From positions 129,971-193,970 of the forward strand of contig NZ_BBPQ01000005.1 of the NCBI RefSeq assembly GCF_000787855.1: 64,000 nt of DNA. Reading direction: 5' to 3'. Under the pieces are notes generated by a model. It did not search any database, was not told the origin of the DNA, and was given only the letters and a program-made list of their open reading frames with translations. Each line of letters starts with the position of its first letter. Within the stretch, counting starts at the first letter, position 1. Made by a program: the position numbers and the translations under genes. Positions 41,267 through 49,284 of this stretch are shown piece by piece. This stretch comes from Streptacidiphilus anmyonensis. GTDB taxonomy: Bacteria; Actinomycetota; Actinomycetes; Streptomycetales; Streptomycetaceae.

Positions 41267-42118
41267 GTGATCGTGGTGACCGGAGCAACCGGCAACATCG
41301 GCCGGCCGTTGACGCAGGCGCTGACCGAGGCGGGGCAGCAGGTGACGGCGGTGTCACGGCACTCGGCGGCGGTGCCGGACGGCGTCCGCCATCTGGCAGC
41401 CGACCTGACCAGGCCGGCCGAGCTCAGGCCCGCGCTCGCCGGGGCGGCGGCCCTCTTCCTGCTGCTCTCCGGCGACCTGCACGCCGCCGGAGCCGCCCCT
41501 GCCGACCTCATCGGCGAGGCCGTGGCCGCCGGGGTCCGGCGCGTCGTGCTGCTCTCGAGCCAGGGCGTGGTGACCAGGCCCTTCGGGCCGACGCGGATCG
41601 CGATGCGCGAACTTGAGGACACGCTACGGGAATCCGGTGTGGAGTGGACGGTCCTCCAGCCGGGCGGCTTCGCCTCCAACGCTCTGTGGTGGGCCGAGTC
41701 CGTCCGCGCACAGGGACTCGTCGCCGCACCCTTCGGCGATGTCGGCGTGCCCGTCGTCGACCCGGCCGACATCGCGGCGGTCGCGGCGGCCTGCCTGCTG
41801 GACGAACGGCACGCCGGCAACGTGTACCAGCTGACCGGCCCCGAGGTGATCACGCCGCGCCGGCAGGTGGCCGCGATCGCCCACGCGCTGGGCGCGCCGG
41901 TACGGTTCCACGAGCTGACCCGCGCCGAGGCCAGAACCGCCATGAGCCGGACCATGCCGGCGGAGCTCGCCGACGACACCCTGGACATCCTCGGCGCACC
42001 GAACGCGGCCGAACTGCGCATCAGCCCGGACGTCCAGCGGGTCCTGGGCCGCGCCCCGCGCCCCTTCTCCGTCTGGGCCGCCCGCAACGTCGCCGTCTTC
42101 CGCGAGGACAGGCGATAG
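41267..42118 (+). CDS. NmrA-like NAD(P)-binding protein
   Basis: 283 residues from GTG 41267 with GAGGAGCCC upstream. The Rossmann start VTGATGNIGRPLTQAL, the RRVVLLSSQGVV strand and VEWTVLQPGGFASNAL are typical of NmrA/quinone-reductase-like atypical SDRs. These use NAD(P)H or act as redox sensors. The divergent HxlR protein probably controls it. The 70-bp gap to the convergent MarR gene holds nothing clear. Confidence 0.87.
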   Translation: MIVVTGATGNIGRPLTQALTEAGQQVTAVSRHSAAVPDGVRHLAADLTRPAELRPALAGAAALFLLLSGDLHAAGAAPADLIGEAVAAGVRRVVLLSSQGVVTRPFGPTRIAMRELEDTLRESGVEWTVLQPGGFASNALWWAESVRAQGLVAAPFGDVGVPVVDPADIAAVAAACLLDERHAGNVYQLTGPEVITPRRQVAAIAHALGAPVRFHELTRAEARTAMSRTMPAELADDTLDILGAPNAAELRISPDVQRVLGRAPRPFSVWAARNVAVFREDRR

Positions 42119-42188
42119 CCGCGCCACGCTCGACAACGAGCTGATCCGATGAGACCGGCGGCTCTGGCGCCCCTCGTGACCCCGGCGC

Positions 42189-42659
42189 CTACGGCCGGGG
42201 CCAGGGACGGCCGTCGATGTGCTCGATCGAGGTGTTGAAGCGCTTGAGGTAGTCGGCGAAGGCGGCGACGTCCTCGGCGGCCCAGCCGCCCAGGACCTTG
42301 TCCAGGCCCGAGACGAGCTCCGCGCGGGCCTCCTCCAGACGGCTCGCGCCCTCCTCGGTGATCCGGAACTTGCGGGCCATGCCGCCGTCCGCGTCCGGGA
42401 TCCGCTCGGCCAGGCCCGCGCCGACCAGCGCGGCGGTCTGCCGGTTCAGCGTGGAGGCGTTGAGCCCGAACGCGTCGCTGAGCTGGCCGATGGACATCGG
42501 GCCCTCGCCCTGGAGACGGCTGAGCAGGATGTAGGCGCTGCGCTCCAGGTTCGCGCTGGTGCGCTTGCTGGAGGAGCCCATGTGCACGTGTCGGCCGAGC
42601 ACCATCATCTCGTACTCGATCAACTCCGTGGGCCTGCCCGGCGTCCCCGGCTTGTCCAT
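42189..42659 (-). CDS. MarR-family regulator
   Basis: 156 residues from ATG 42659. Winged helix: SAYILLSRLQGEGPMSIGQLSDAFGLNASTLNRQTAALV (landmarks IGQLSDAFGLNASTLNRQ) then ERIPDADGGMARKFRITEEG as wing. Ends near the convergent NmrA-like gene. The SDR gene lies directly upstream on the same strand with a 71-bp gap, so the MarR may be the last gene of an SDR-MarR unit. Confidence 0.85.
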   Translation of the reverse strand: MDKPGTPGRPTELIEYEMMVLGRHVHMGSSSKRTSANLERSAYILLSRLQGEGPMSIGQLSDAFGLNASTLNRQTAALVGAGLAERIPDADGGMARKFRITEEGASRLEEARAELVSGLDKVLGGWAAEDVAAFADYLKRFNTSIEHIDGRPWPRP

Positions 42660-42730
42660 CGCGCCCGTCTCCGATTCGTCGTCCCTCCAGGTCAGTATGC
42701 CAAGAACGACGCATCGGACGGCGGCGCAGG

Positions 42731-43558
42731 TCAACGCGCCAGGTACCCGCCGTCCACGGGGAGCACCACGCCGGTGACGAACGAGGCCGCGTCCGAGGCG
42801 AGGAAGGCGATCGCGCGCGCCACCTCCTCCGGCGTGCCCAACCGGCCGAGGGGGTGGGCCAACGCCATCGCCTCCAGGTACTCCGGTCCGCCCGGCTCGT
42901 CCTCGAGCGCGCGGACCCGCTCGGTGGTGATGGTGCCGGGCGCGACGGCGTTGACGCGGATGCCCCGGGCGGCCCACTCGACGGCCAGGTGCTTGGTCAG
43001 GCCGGTGGCGACGAACTTGGCCGGGCCGTAGGCGGCCTGCCGCGCCTGCCCGGCGAGGCCGGAGATGGACGAGACGCAGACGAGCGCGCCGCCGCGCCCC
43101 TCGTGCTGCTCCTCCTGGGCGAGCATCGCCTCGATCGCGTACTTGCAGGTCAGGAACATGCCGCGGCCGTCGACGGACATCACCCGGTCCCAGTCCTCCG
43201 GCGTGGTCTCCAGCACGTCGGACAACGGCAGGATCCCGGCGTTGGCGACCGCCACGTCCAGGCGCCCGAACGTCCTCACGCCCGCGGCCACCATGTGCCG
43301 CACCTCCGCGGGGACGGTCACGTCCCCGACGACCGGCAGCAGCCGCCCCGGCGCGCCCTCGGCCGTCAGCCGCGCGCCGAGCCGCTCCAGACCCGCCTCG
43401 TCCAGGTCGGAGCCGACCACGTCCGCGCCCATCCGCACGAACAGCTCCGCCGTGGCCCGGCCGATCCCGCTCGCCGCGCCGGTCACCAGACACGACCTGC
43501 CCGCCAGCTCCACCAGTGGCTGGGTCACCAGAGGCCGGTTCACCAGAGGCTCCGTCAC
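42731..43558 (-). CDS. Short-chain dehydrogenase/reductase
   Basis: 275 residues from GTG 43558, preferred because GGGAG lies 8 nt upstream; a TTG at 43597 would extend it without a ribosome site. TGAASGIGRATAEL is the cofactor motif, NAG in VANAGIL, catalytic Ser...Tyr-x-x-x-Lys in VSSISGLAG and AYGPAKFVAT, and VDGGYLAR at the end. Asp after beta-2 (GSDLDE) suggests NAD+. The N terminus has a short PLV repeat (PLVNRPLVTQPLVE). Substrate unknown. Confidence 0.87.
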   Translation of the reverse strand: MTEPLVNRPLVTQPLVELAGRSCLVTGAASGIGRATAELFVRMGADVVGSDLDEAGLERLGARLTAEGAPGRLLPVVGDVTVPAEVRHMVAAGVRTFGRLDVAVANAGILPLSDVLETTPEDWDRVMSVDGRGMFLTCKYAIEAMLAQEEQHEGRGGALVCVSSISGLAGQARQAAYGPAKFVATGLTKHLAVEWAARGIRVNAVAPGTITTERVRALEDEPGGPEYLEAMALAHPLGRLGTPEEVARAIAFLASDAASFVTGVVLPVDGGYLAR

Positions 43559-43654
43559 CGCATCGCTCCCGTCCGTCGATTCCGCCGCCGTGATCAACGA
43601 CGACGCGGCGCAAGCGGTGCGGTTGTCGCCCTCCTGGGCCCGCGGGCTCCGCGG

Positions 43655-44191
43655 TCAGACCCAGGTGTAGTTCTCGTCGGTCACGGCGGGCAGCGCGGCG
43701 CCGGTGGCCGGGGCGGCGGTCGGCGAGGCGAGTGCGGCGAGGGCCGGGCCGAGCGGAGGAAAGATCGGCAGGTCGGCGGTGCGCCGGTAGTCGATCCAGT
43801 CCACGTGTCCGATCTCGGTGCTGCCGTCAGGGAGTTCGTCGTGCTCCTCGGTGGCGAGCAGGGCGCGGACGGCCTCGGTGATGTGCATCCGGTACACGAG
43901 GTGGAGCTTGCGCGGCGACGGTGTCCGTCCCGGGCGGGTGACGCGTTGGTCGGCGACCCAGAGCAGCTCCGGCGGGGTGTGCCGTCCGGGCGGCAGCGCC
44001 AGCTCTTCCTCCAGCTCGCGGGCGAGGGCTGTCAGCAGGTCCTCGCCGGGCTCGACGTTTCCGCCGGGCGGCGTGTAGTGGATCGAGGTGGCGCGTTCGC
44101 GGCGCAGCAGTGCGACGTCGCCGCCGCAGAAGACCAGTGCGCCCACGCGGATCGCGACCCTGCCGAACGGGATGTCCTCCTGCTCCGTCAT
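43655..44191 (-). CDS. Nudix hydrolase
   Basis: 178 residues. The Nudix box GGNVEPGEDLLTALARELEEEL fits GX5EX7REUXEEXGU closely (given by its ends GGNVEPGED and RELEEEL), near residues 39-61. Hydrolyses a nucleoside-diphosphate-linked or related compound. ATG 44191 has a GATACT hexamer 7 nt upstream on its strand, hinting at a leaderless start. Divergent from a GntR gene. Confidence 0.87.
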   Translation of the reverse strand: MTEQEDIPFGRVAIRVGALVFCGGDVALLRRERATSIHYTPPGGNVEPGEDLLTALARELEEELALPPGRHTPPELLWVADQRVTRPGRTPSPRKLHLVYRMHITEAVRALLATEEHDELPDGSTEIGHVDWIDYRRTADLPIFPPLGPALAALASPTAAPATGAALPAVTDENYTWV

Positions 44192-44279
44192 GCCGGCCAG
44201 TATCGCCGCCCGCCCGCTGAGACGTCAGCCCCGCACGGTCGTGACCGGGCACGCCGCCCGCTCGGCTAGGCTCGCGGAC

Positions 44280-45119
44280 GTGAGCAGCCTGCCCGTCGAA
44301 CCGCCGCCGGCGACCAGTCCCGTACCGCATGTCGCGCCCGTCGCACCCGTCGCGCCGGTCCTGCCCGTCACCCCGGCGATGCTGGCCGCGTCGCGGGCCG
44401 GGGTGCCCGAACGCGGGGAGCTGCCGAAGTACTTCCAGGTGAAGCAGAAGATCGACGCGGTCCTGGACGAGCTGGGCCAAGGGACCCCACTGCCGACCGA
44501 GCGGGAGTTCGCGGAGCGGTTCGGCGTCTCCCGGATGACCGTGCGGCAGGCGATCCGCGAGCTGCGGCTGGAGGGGCGGGTCCAGCGCAGCGGGCGGTCG
44601 ACGGTTGCCGCCGGGCCCAAGCTGGTGCAGCCGCTGATCCTCGCCAGCTACACCGAGGGCCTGCGCCGCCAGGGCCGGCGGCCGGGCCGCGAGCTGGTGG
44701 CGTTCGAGCAGCTCGCCGCGGATCCGGCGCTTGCCTCGGGCCTGGGGGTCCAGGCGGGTGCGCCGGTCTTCCACCTGGAGCGCCTGCTGTTCGCGGACGA
44801 GGAGCGGGTGGGTCTGGAGAGCACCTACCTCTCGGTGGAGCGCTTCCCGGCGCTCGCCGCCGACTTCGACCCGCGCACCTCGCTCTACGCGTACCTGCGC
44901 ACCACGGGCGTGGTCTTCGCGGACGCGGACGAGCGGATCGAGACGGTGCTCGCCTCCCCCCGCGAGGTGCAGCTGATCGGCACCAGCCCGGCGCTGCCGA
45001 TGCTCCTGCTCAACCGCGTCAGCCGCGACCGCGACGGCCTTCCCGTCGAGTGCGTCCGCTCGCTCTACCGGGGCGACCGCTTCAGCTTCACCGCCCATCT
45101 GATCGCCGAGGAGAGCTAG
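44280..45119 (+). CDS. GntR-family regulator, HutC subfamily
   Basis: 279 residues from GTG 44280. A TAGGCT hexamer ends 7 nt before it, suggesting a leaderless message. The N-tail is Pro/Val-rich (HVAPVAPVAPVLPVTP). Winged helix: TPLPTEREFAERFGVSRMTVRQAIREL (landmarks LPTEREFAERFGVSRMTVRQ). A UTRA domain follows from about 115, ending VECVRSLYRGDRFSFTAHL. It resembles sugar-phosphate-sensing regulators in layout, but its target is not evident; the adjacent Nudix gene is divergent. Confidence 0.85.
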   Translation: MSSLPVEPPPATSPVPHVAPVAPVAPVLPVTPAMLAASRAGVPERGELPKYFQVKQKIDAVLDELGQGTPLPTEREFAERFGVSRMTVRQAIRELRLEGRVQRSGRSTVAAGPKLVQPLILASYTEGLRRQGRRPGRELVAFEQLAADPALASGLGVQAGAPVFHLERLLFADEERVGLESTYLSVERFPALAADFDPRTSLYAYLRTTGVVFADADERIETVLASPREVQLIGTSPALPMLLLNRVSRDRDGLPVECVRSLYRGDRFSFTAHLIAEES

Positions 45120-45125
45120 GACGGG

Positions 45126-45545
45126 TCAGAGCGCCTGGGCGTCCGTGTGACGGGCGAACTTCGCGACGGCCGCCGGGGTGACGGGGGTGAAGAAGTTCAC
45201 CAGGTTGCCGTCGGGGTCGCGGAACAGCAGGGACCGGTTGCCCCAGGGCATCGTGGTGGGCTCGTTGACGAAGTCGGTGACGAAGGCGCTGAGCTCCCGG
45301 TGGACGCGGTCCACGTCGTCGACGAGGAACTCGGTGATCACGCTGTGGTTCTCCGCCGGGCGGGCCGAGCCCGGGGCGAACAGCGGGACGGTGCGGACGT
45401 GGCCGATCGCGAGCGTGCCGTGGGCGGTCCTGAGCTCGGCGAAGTCCTCAGTCGCCCACTGGGCCGGCACCCCGGTGGCCCGCTCGTAGAACTCGACGAG
45501 GCGCGCGACGTCGCTGGTGATGATCCGGATCGAGACGAAGTCCAT
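45126..45545 (-). CDS. VOC-family protein
   Basis: 139 residues, single VOC module: SIRIITSDVARLVEFYERATG, TLAIGHV, then FLVDDVDRV and LLFRDPDGNLVNFFTP, which carries the usual C-terminal Asn/Glu strand. Clear AGGAGATCACC ribosome site before ATG 45545. Divergent from the WYL-domain regulator with an inverted repeat between them, so likely its target. Confidence 0.83.
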   Translation of the reverse strand: MDFVSIRIITSDVARLVEFYERATGVPAQWATEDFAELRTAHGTLAIGHVRTVPLFAPGSARPAENHSVITEFLVDDVDRVHRELSAFVTDFVNEPTTMPWGNRSLLFRDPDGNLVNFFTPVTPAAVAKFARHTDAQAL

Positions 45546-45604
45546 GGTGATCTCCTTGGCTCTGTGAGCTGGTGTCGAACACTTCGCAGCCTAGGAGAGA
45601 TAGT

Positions 45605-45619
45605 GGACAGAATCGGTCC
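45605..45619. promoter_or_regulatory. Inverted repeat between VOC and WYL genes
   Basis: GGAC-N7-GTCC lies in the 96-bp divergent gap, close to a TAGGCT -10-like hexamer (45630-45635) for the WYL gene. It resembles operators of YafY-type regulators. Confidence 0.5.
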
Positions 45620-45641
45620 GGTATTCACGTAGGCTGGGAAA

Positions 45642-46637
45642 ATGCCTCGCCCCGCCGCCCGCGTGCTGACCCTCCTGGAACTGCTCCAGTCGGGCGGCAC
45701 CCGCACCGTGGCCGAACTCGCCGACCGGCTCGGCGTCGAGGGCCGCACGGTGCGGCGGTACGTGGACCAGCTGATCGACCTCGACGTGCCCGTGGAGTCG
45801 GTGCGCGGCCGCTACGGCGGGTACCGACTCGCCCCCGGCTACCGCATGCCTCCGCTCATGCTGAGCGACGACGAGGCCCTCGCCGTGCTGCTCGGACTGG
45901 TCACCGGCGGCCGAACGGGCCTGACGACGGCGGAGCGCACGGCGAGCGAGACGGCCTCGGCCAAGATCCGGCGGGTGCTGCCCAAACACAGCGCCCACAG
46001 GCTCGACGCGCCCCTGGAGGCCCTCGACTTCACAGACCAGCCGGGCACGTTCGAGGCCCCGGACGCCGGGATCCTGCTCACCCTCGCCGACGCGGTACGC
46101 CATCGCCGACCGGTCGCGATCCGCTACACCGACCGCGAAGGACGCCGCAGCGAACGATCGCTGCACGCGTACGGGATCGTCGCCCATGCGGGCCGGTGGT
46201 ACGTCACGGGCGCGGACCCCGCGGTCGGCGAGGACCGGACGCTCCGGCTCGACCGCATCGCCGACGCGCGGACCCTGCCCGGCTCGTTCGAGCCGCCCGC
46301 GGGCCCCGGTCCGGCGCAGCGCGTGCTGTCGGGGTTCGCCGCGGCCGAATACCGGCACGAGGTGACCTTGCGGATCCACGGGACGGTCGAGCAGATCCGC
46401 GCCCACCTCCCCGCCGGCGTCGCCACTGTGGAGGAGCACGGGGACGAGCCCGCGACGGACGGGGACCGGACGACCGAGCGCTGGCTGCGCGTCGAACTGC
46501 GCGCGGAGCGGCTCGACTGGTTGCCTGCGGTGCTCGCCGCACTCGACCGGCCGTTCGTCATCGAGCGCCCGGACGAACTGCGCGACCTCGTCGTCGCGCT
46601 CGCCGACCGCCTCGCCTCCCGCGCCCGCCAGGCCTGA
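45642..46637 (+). CDS. YafY-type WYL-domain transcriptional regulator
   Basis: 331 residues. N-terminal HTH: RVLTLLELLQSGGTRTVAELADRLGVEGRTVRRYVDQL (landmarks VAELADRLGVEGRTVRRYV). The WYL domain (about 140-215) has ALRY-like IRYTDREGRRSERSLHAYGIVAHAGRWYVTGAD, shown by SLHAYGIVAHAGRWYV, where the canonical WYL triad reads W-Y-V. A WCX-type C-terminal extension follows. TAGGCT ends 6 nt before ATG 45642, so a leaderless start is likely. Divergent VOC gene is the probable target. Confidence 0.88.
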   Translation: MPRPAARVLTLLELLQSGGTRTVAELADRLGVEGRTVRRYVDQLIDLDVPVESVRGRYGGYRLAPGYRMPPLMLSDDEALAVLLGLVTGGRTGLTTAERTASETASAKIRRVLPKHSAHRLDAPLEALDFTDQPGTFEAPDAGILLTLADAVRHRRPVAIRYTDREGRRSERSLHAYGIVAHAGRWYVTGADPAVGEDRTLRLDRIADARTLPGSFEPPAGPGPAQRVLSGFAAAEYRHEVTLRIHGTVEQIRAHLPAGVATVEEHGDEPATDGDRTTERWLRVELRAERLDWLPAVLAALDRPFVIERPDELRDLVVALADRLASRARQA

Positions 46638-46739
46638 GGGCGCGGACGCCCGTCGTACTCCCTCTGTCCTGCGTCCTGCGTCCTGCGGCGGAGCCGGAGA
46701 CTGGACCTCCGCCCGAGTCCTGATGGACCGTCACGACCC

Positions 46740-46745
46740 TACCTT
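46740..46745 (+). promoter_or_regulatory. -10 element of a leaderless VOC transcript
   Basis: TACCTT (TANNNT consensus) ends 7 nt before ATG 46753. This decides the start codon of the gene, since an in-frame ATG at 46723 lies upstream of the -10. Confidence 0.5.
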
Positions 46746-46752
46746 GGTGGAC

Positions 46753-47148
46753 ATGGAGATCCCCGAGCAGTACAAGTACGCCGTCATCCCGCACGTGATG
46801 GTCGACGGAGCAGCCGAGGCCATCACGTTCTACGCGGCCGCGTTCGGCGCGTCCGAGGTGTTCCGGCGCGAAGGCGCGGACGGGCGCATCGTCCACGCCG
46901 AGATCCGCGTCCACCGTTCCACGCTCATGCTCGGCGACGCGCACGCCCCGTTCGCGTCGCCGGCAGCGGGCGGCCCGACCGCGGGCCTGCACGTCTACGT
47001 CCCGGACGTGGACGGTCTGACCGCCCAGGCGGTGGCGGCCGGCGCCGAGCTCCTCTCGCCGCCGACGAACATGCCGTACCCCGCCCGCCAGTCGATGCTC
47101 CGTGACCCCTTCGGTCACATCTGGATCCTGCTGTCCCCCACCACCTGA
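46753..47148 (+). CDS. PhnB-like VOC-family protein
   Basis: 131 residues from ATG 46753. PhnB-type features are VIPHVMVDGAAEAITFYAAAFGASEV at the N terminus (core DGAAEAITFYAAAFGA), LMLGDAH, and LRDPFGHIWIL at the end. The catalytic role of PhnB-like proteins is unknown, and no C-P lyase genes are nearby. It is convergent with the TetR gene across a 15-bp gap. Confidence 0.83.
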   Translation: MEIPEQYKYAVIPHVMVDGAAEAITFYAAAFGASEVFRREGADGRIVHAEIRVHRSTLMLGDAHAPFASPAAGGPTAGLHVYVPDVDGLTAQAVAAGAELLSPPTNMPYPARQSMLRDPFGHIWILLSPTT

Positions 47149-47163
47149 GCAACGAGGGCCTCA

Positions 47164-47790
47164 CTAGCGGTCGCCCTCCCACAGGGAGGAGATGACCCCC
47201 CGGACCGAGGTGCGGAAGAGCGTGTCGAGGTCCGGGGCCGCCGCGAAGGAGGTGGCGAGTTCGGGGTCCTGTTCGGCGGTCTCCGCGGTCCAGAGGTCCG
47301 GCTCCCCCGGGTATTGCGCGGGGGCCCGTTCGCGGTTGCGTTCGACCAGGACGAAGCCGACGATCTGGAACTGCAGGGCCCGCACGGCCTCGGCGGCGGC
47401 CGTGCCACGCAGGCCGGCGGCGTGGGCCTCGTGGACGAGGGCCCGCTGCGCGGGCAGCATCATCAGCTCGGTCAGGCCGCGCTCGTGGACCAGGGCGATC
47501 AGGTGCGGGCGGGCCCGCAGCTTGCGGCGCAGGGCGAGGGCGACCGACTCGGCACGCTCAGCGGGCGTGCGGCCCTCCGCGCGGATCTCGCCCAACTCCT
47601 CGACCGTGCGCGCGACGAGCTCGTCCAGCAGGGCCTCGCGGTTGCCGACGTGCCAGTAGATCGCGGTGACGGCGCAGCCCAGCTCGGCGGCGAGCCGACG
47701 CATCGTCAGCGCGCCCGGCCCGTGGGCGCGGACGAGCTCGGTCGCGGCGTCCAGCACCGCGCCACGGCTGAGTGCGTCCTTCACGACCAT
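47164..47790 (-). CDS. TetR-family regulator
   Basis: 208 residues from ATG 47790 with GAGAGGGTG upstream. HTH: AVLDAATELVRAHGPGALTMRRLAAELGCAVTAIYWHVGNR (landmarks LTMRRLAAELGC and AIYWHVGNREALLDEL). A TetR_C-type ligand domain follows. No divergent target; the neighbouring MarR gene is upstream on the same strand with an 85-bp gap. The regulated genes are unknown. Confidence 0.85.
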   Translation of the reverse strand: MVVKDALSRGAVLDAATELVRAHGPGALTMRRLAAELGCAVTAIYWHVGNREALLDELVARTVEELGEIRAEGRTPAERAESVALALRRKLRARPHLIALVHERGLTELMMLPAQRALVHEAHAAGLRGTAAAEAVRALQFQIVGFVLVERNRERAPAQYPGEPDLWTAETAEQDPELATSFAAAPDLDTLFRTSVRGVISSLWEGDR

Positions 47791-47875
47791 CCCGCGTCAC
47801 CCTCTCCGCGCAAGCGCCATTGACGGAACGCCAATTGTGCTCCGGAATACCACAGATGAGCGCGATCCGGCTGGG

Positions 47876-48364
47876 TCAGTCCTCCGCCTCGTCCAGCGCG
47901 AGCGTCGAGACGCGGCCTGCCTCGGCCACGCGCGAGAGGAAGTCGGCGATGACGGCGAGCTGCTGCTCGTCGTAGCGGGAGCAGATCTCCTGCACCGCTC
48001 CGTTCATCCCCGCGAACTGCGCCAGCACCTCCTTGCCGCGCTCGGGCAGCGCCCGGATCCGGACCGCGCGCCGGTCCTCGGTGTCGCGCTCGCGGACGAT
48101 CCACCCCGCGCGCTCGAGGCGGTCGAGGACGCCGGTGAGGGTCGCCGGGTGGAGTCCGGCGGCCTTGGCGAGCGGACCGGCGCCGATCGGGCCGAGCCGC
48201 CCGATCAGGTCCAGGCAGTCCATGTCGGCGTCGCGCAGCCCGAGCCGGCCGCTGACGCGGCGGTTCAGCTGGGCCAGCTGGACGCCGACCTCGCGCAGCG
48301 CCTCCCGGACCTCGCGCCGGGCGTCCCGGCGGGCGGCCTCGCCCCTGGATACTTTGGAACTCAT
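47876..48364 (-). CDS. MarR-family regulator
   Basis: 162 residues from ATG 48364, GGAG 10 nt upstream. Winged helix: DCLDLIGRLGPIGAGPLAKAAGLHPATLTGVLDRLERAGWI (landmarks LAKAAGLHPATLTGVLDRLE) then ERDTEDRRAVRIRALPE as wing. Divergent from an NAD(P)-binding gene, which is its probable target; the 72-bp gap is AT-richer than its surroundings and contains a TACGG direct repeat. Confidence 0.87.
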   Translation of the reverse strand: MSSKVSRGEAARRDARREVREALREVGVQLAQLNRRVSGRLGLRDADMDCLDLIGRLGPIGAGPLAKAAGLHPATLTGVLDRLERAGWIVRERDTEDRRAVRIRALPERGKEVLAQFAGMNGAVQEICSRYDEQQLAVIADFLSRVAEAGRVSTLALDEAED

Positions 48365-48436
48365 ATGTTACGGTCTCCATAGAGTACGGCTTACAAAGGA
48401 ACCATACCCGCACCACGCATCGGCAGGGGTAGTCCC

Positions 48437-49108
48437 ATGAAGCTCACCATCGTGGCCGCCACCGGCGGCATCGGCCGACAGTTGCTGGCGCAGGCGCTCG
48501 CGGCCGGACACGACGTCACCGCCGTGGTCCGCGACCCCGCCCGGCTCGACGTCGCGGTGGACGCCGTCACCGTGGACCTCTCCGCCCCCGACGCGCAGGC
48601 GGACGCGCTGCGCTCGGCCGTGGCGGGCGCCGACGCGGTCCTGTCCGGTCTCGGCGCCCGCACGAAGGCCGACCACGGCGTCGCCACCCGCGGAACGCGG
48701 GCCCTGGTCGAGGCGATGAACGCGGTCGGCAGCGAACGCCTGGTCGTCGTCAGCGCCGCACCGATCGGCACCGTGCCGTCACCCGCGCGCCCGCATCCGC
48801 CCCGCTACGACGAGGGCGACGGCTTCTTCATGCGTCACCTGCTCAGCCCGATCGTCAAGCGCGCCTTCCACGACCACTACGCGGACCTGGCCGCGATGGA
48901 GGACGAGATCCGCGCCAGCGGCCTGAGCTGGACGGTCGTCCGCCCGCCCCAGCTCAACGACAAGCCGCACACCGGCCGCTACCGCACCGCCCTCGGGCAC
49001 AACCTGCGCGGCGGCTCCAAGATCTCCCGCGCGGACGTGGCCGACGCGATGCTGCGCAGCCTCACACTGCCCGAGACCGAGCGGGCGGTGCTCGCGGTCG
49101 CCTACTGA
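48437..49108 (+). CDS. NAD(P)H-binding atypical SDR
   Basis: 223 residues. The Rossmann motif is VAATGGIGRQLLAQAL; VVRDPARLD follows beta-2, where the Arg suggests NADPH. SWTVVRPPQLNDKP is the C-terminal signature of the NAD(P)H-binding-10 group (flavin-reductase/BVR-B-like). Divergent MarR protein probably controls it, parallel to the HxlR/NmrA pair 7 kb away. Confidence 0.87.
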   Translation: MKLTIVAATGGIGRQLLAQALAAGHDVTAVVRDPARLDVAVDAVTVDLSAPDAQADALRSAVAGADAVLSGLGARTKADHGVATRGTRALVEAMNAVGSERLVVVSAAPIGTVPSPARPHPPRYDEGDGFFMRHLLSPIVKRAFHDHYADLAAMEDEIRASGLSWTVVRPPQLNDKPHTGRYRTALGHNLRGGSKISRADVADAMLRSLTLPETERAVLAVAY

Positions 49109-49284
49109 CCCACGCTCCGCCGGGGACGGAACGCGCGGCCCCCTCGAACGAGGCCCACAGGGCAGTCCACCCCGGTGAGGCCAGGCACGACGGCGCTTTC
49201 GACGCGCACGGCCCCGGGAATCTGCGGCGCAGGGCCGCCCGCGAGGGCGCCGCTTCGGGGCGGGTGGTGGCCGGGGTGGTCCCG
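49109..49284. other. Convergent gap without a gene
   Basis: 176 bp between the NAD(P)-binding and MocR genes. It is GC-rich with scattered short inverted repeats; I see no open frame or strong terminator I can support. Confidence 0.5.

Noticed and set aside
46723..46752. Upstream ATG for the PhnB-like VOC gene
   Set aside because: A TACCTT -10 lies between it and ATG 46753, and the family sequence begins at the later ATG.
46753..47148. PhnB-like VOC protein as part of a phosphonate pathway with the TmpA/TmpB-like pair
   Set aside because: The PhnB name is historical; the gene is 40 kb away and has no phosphonate genes beside it.
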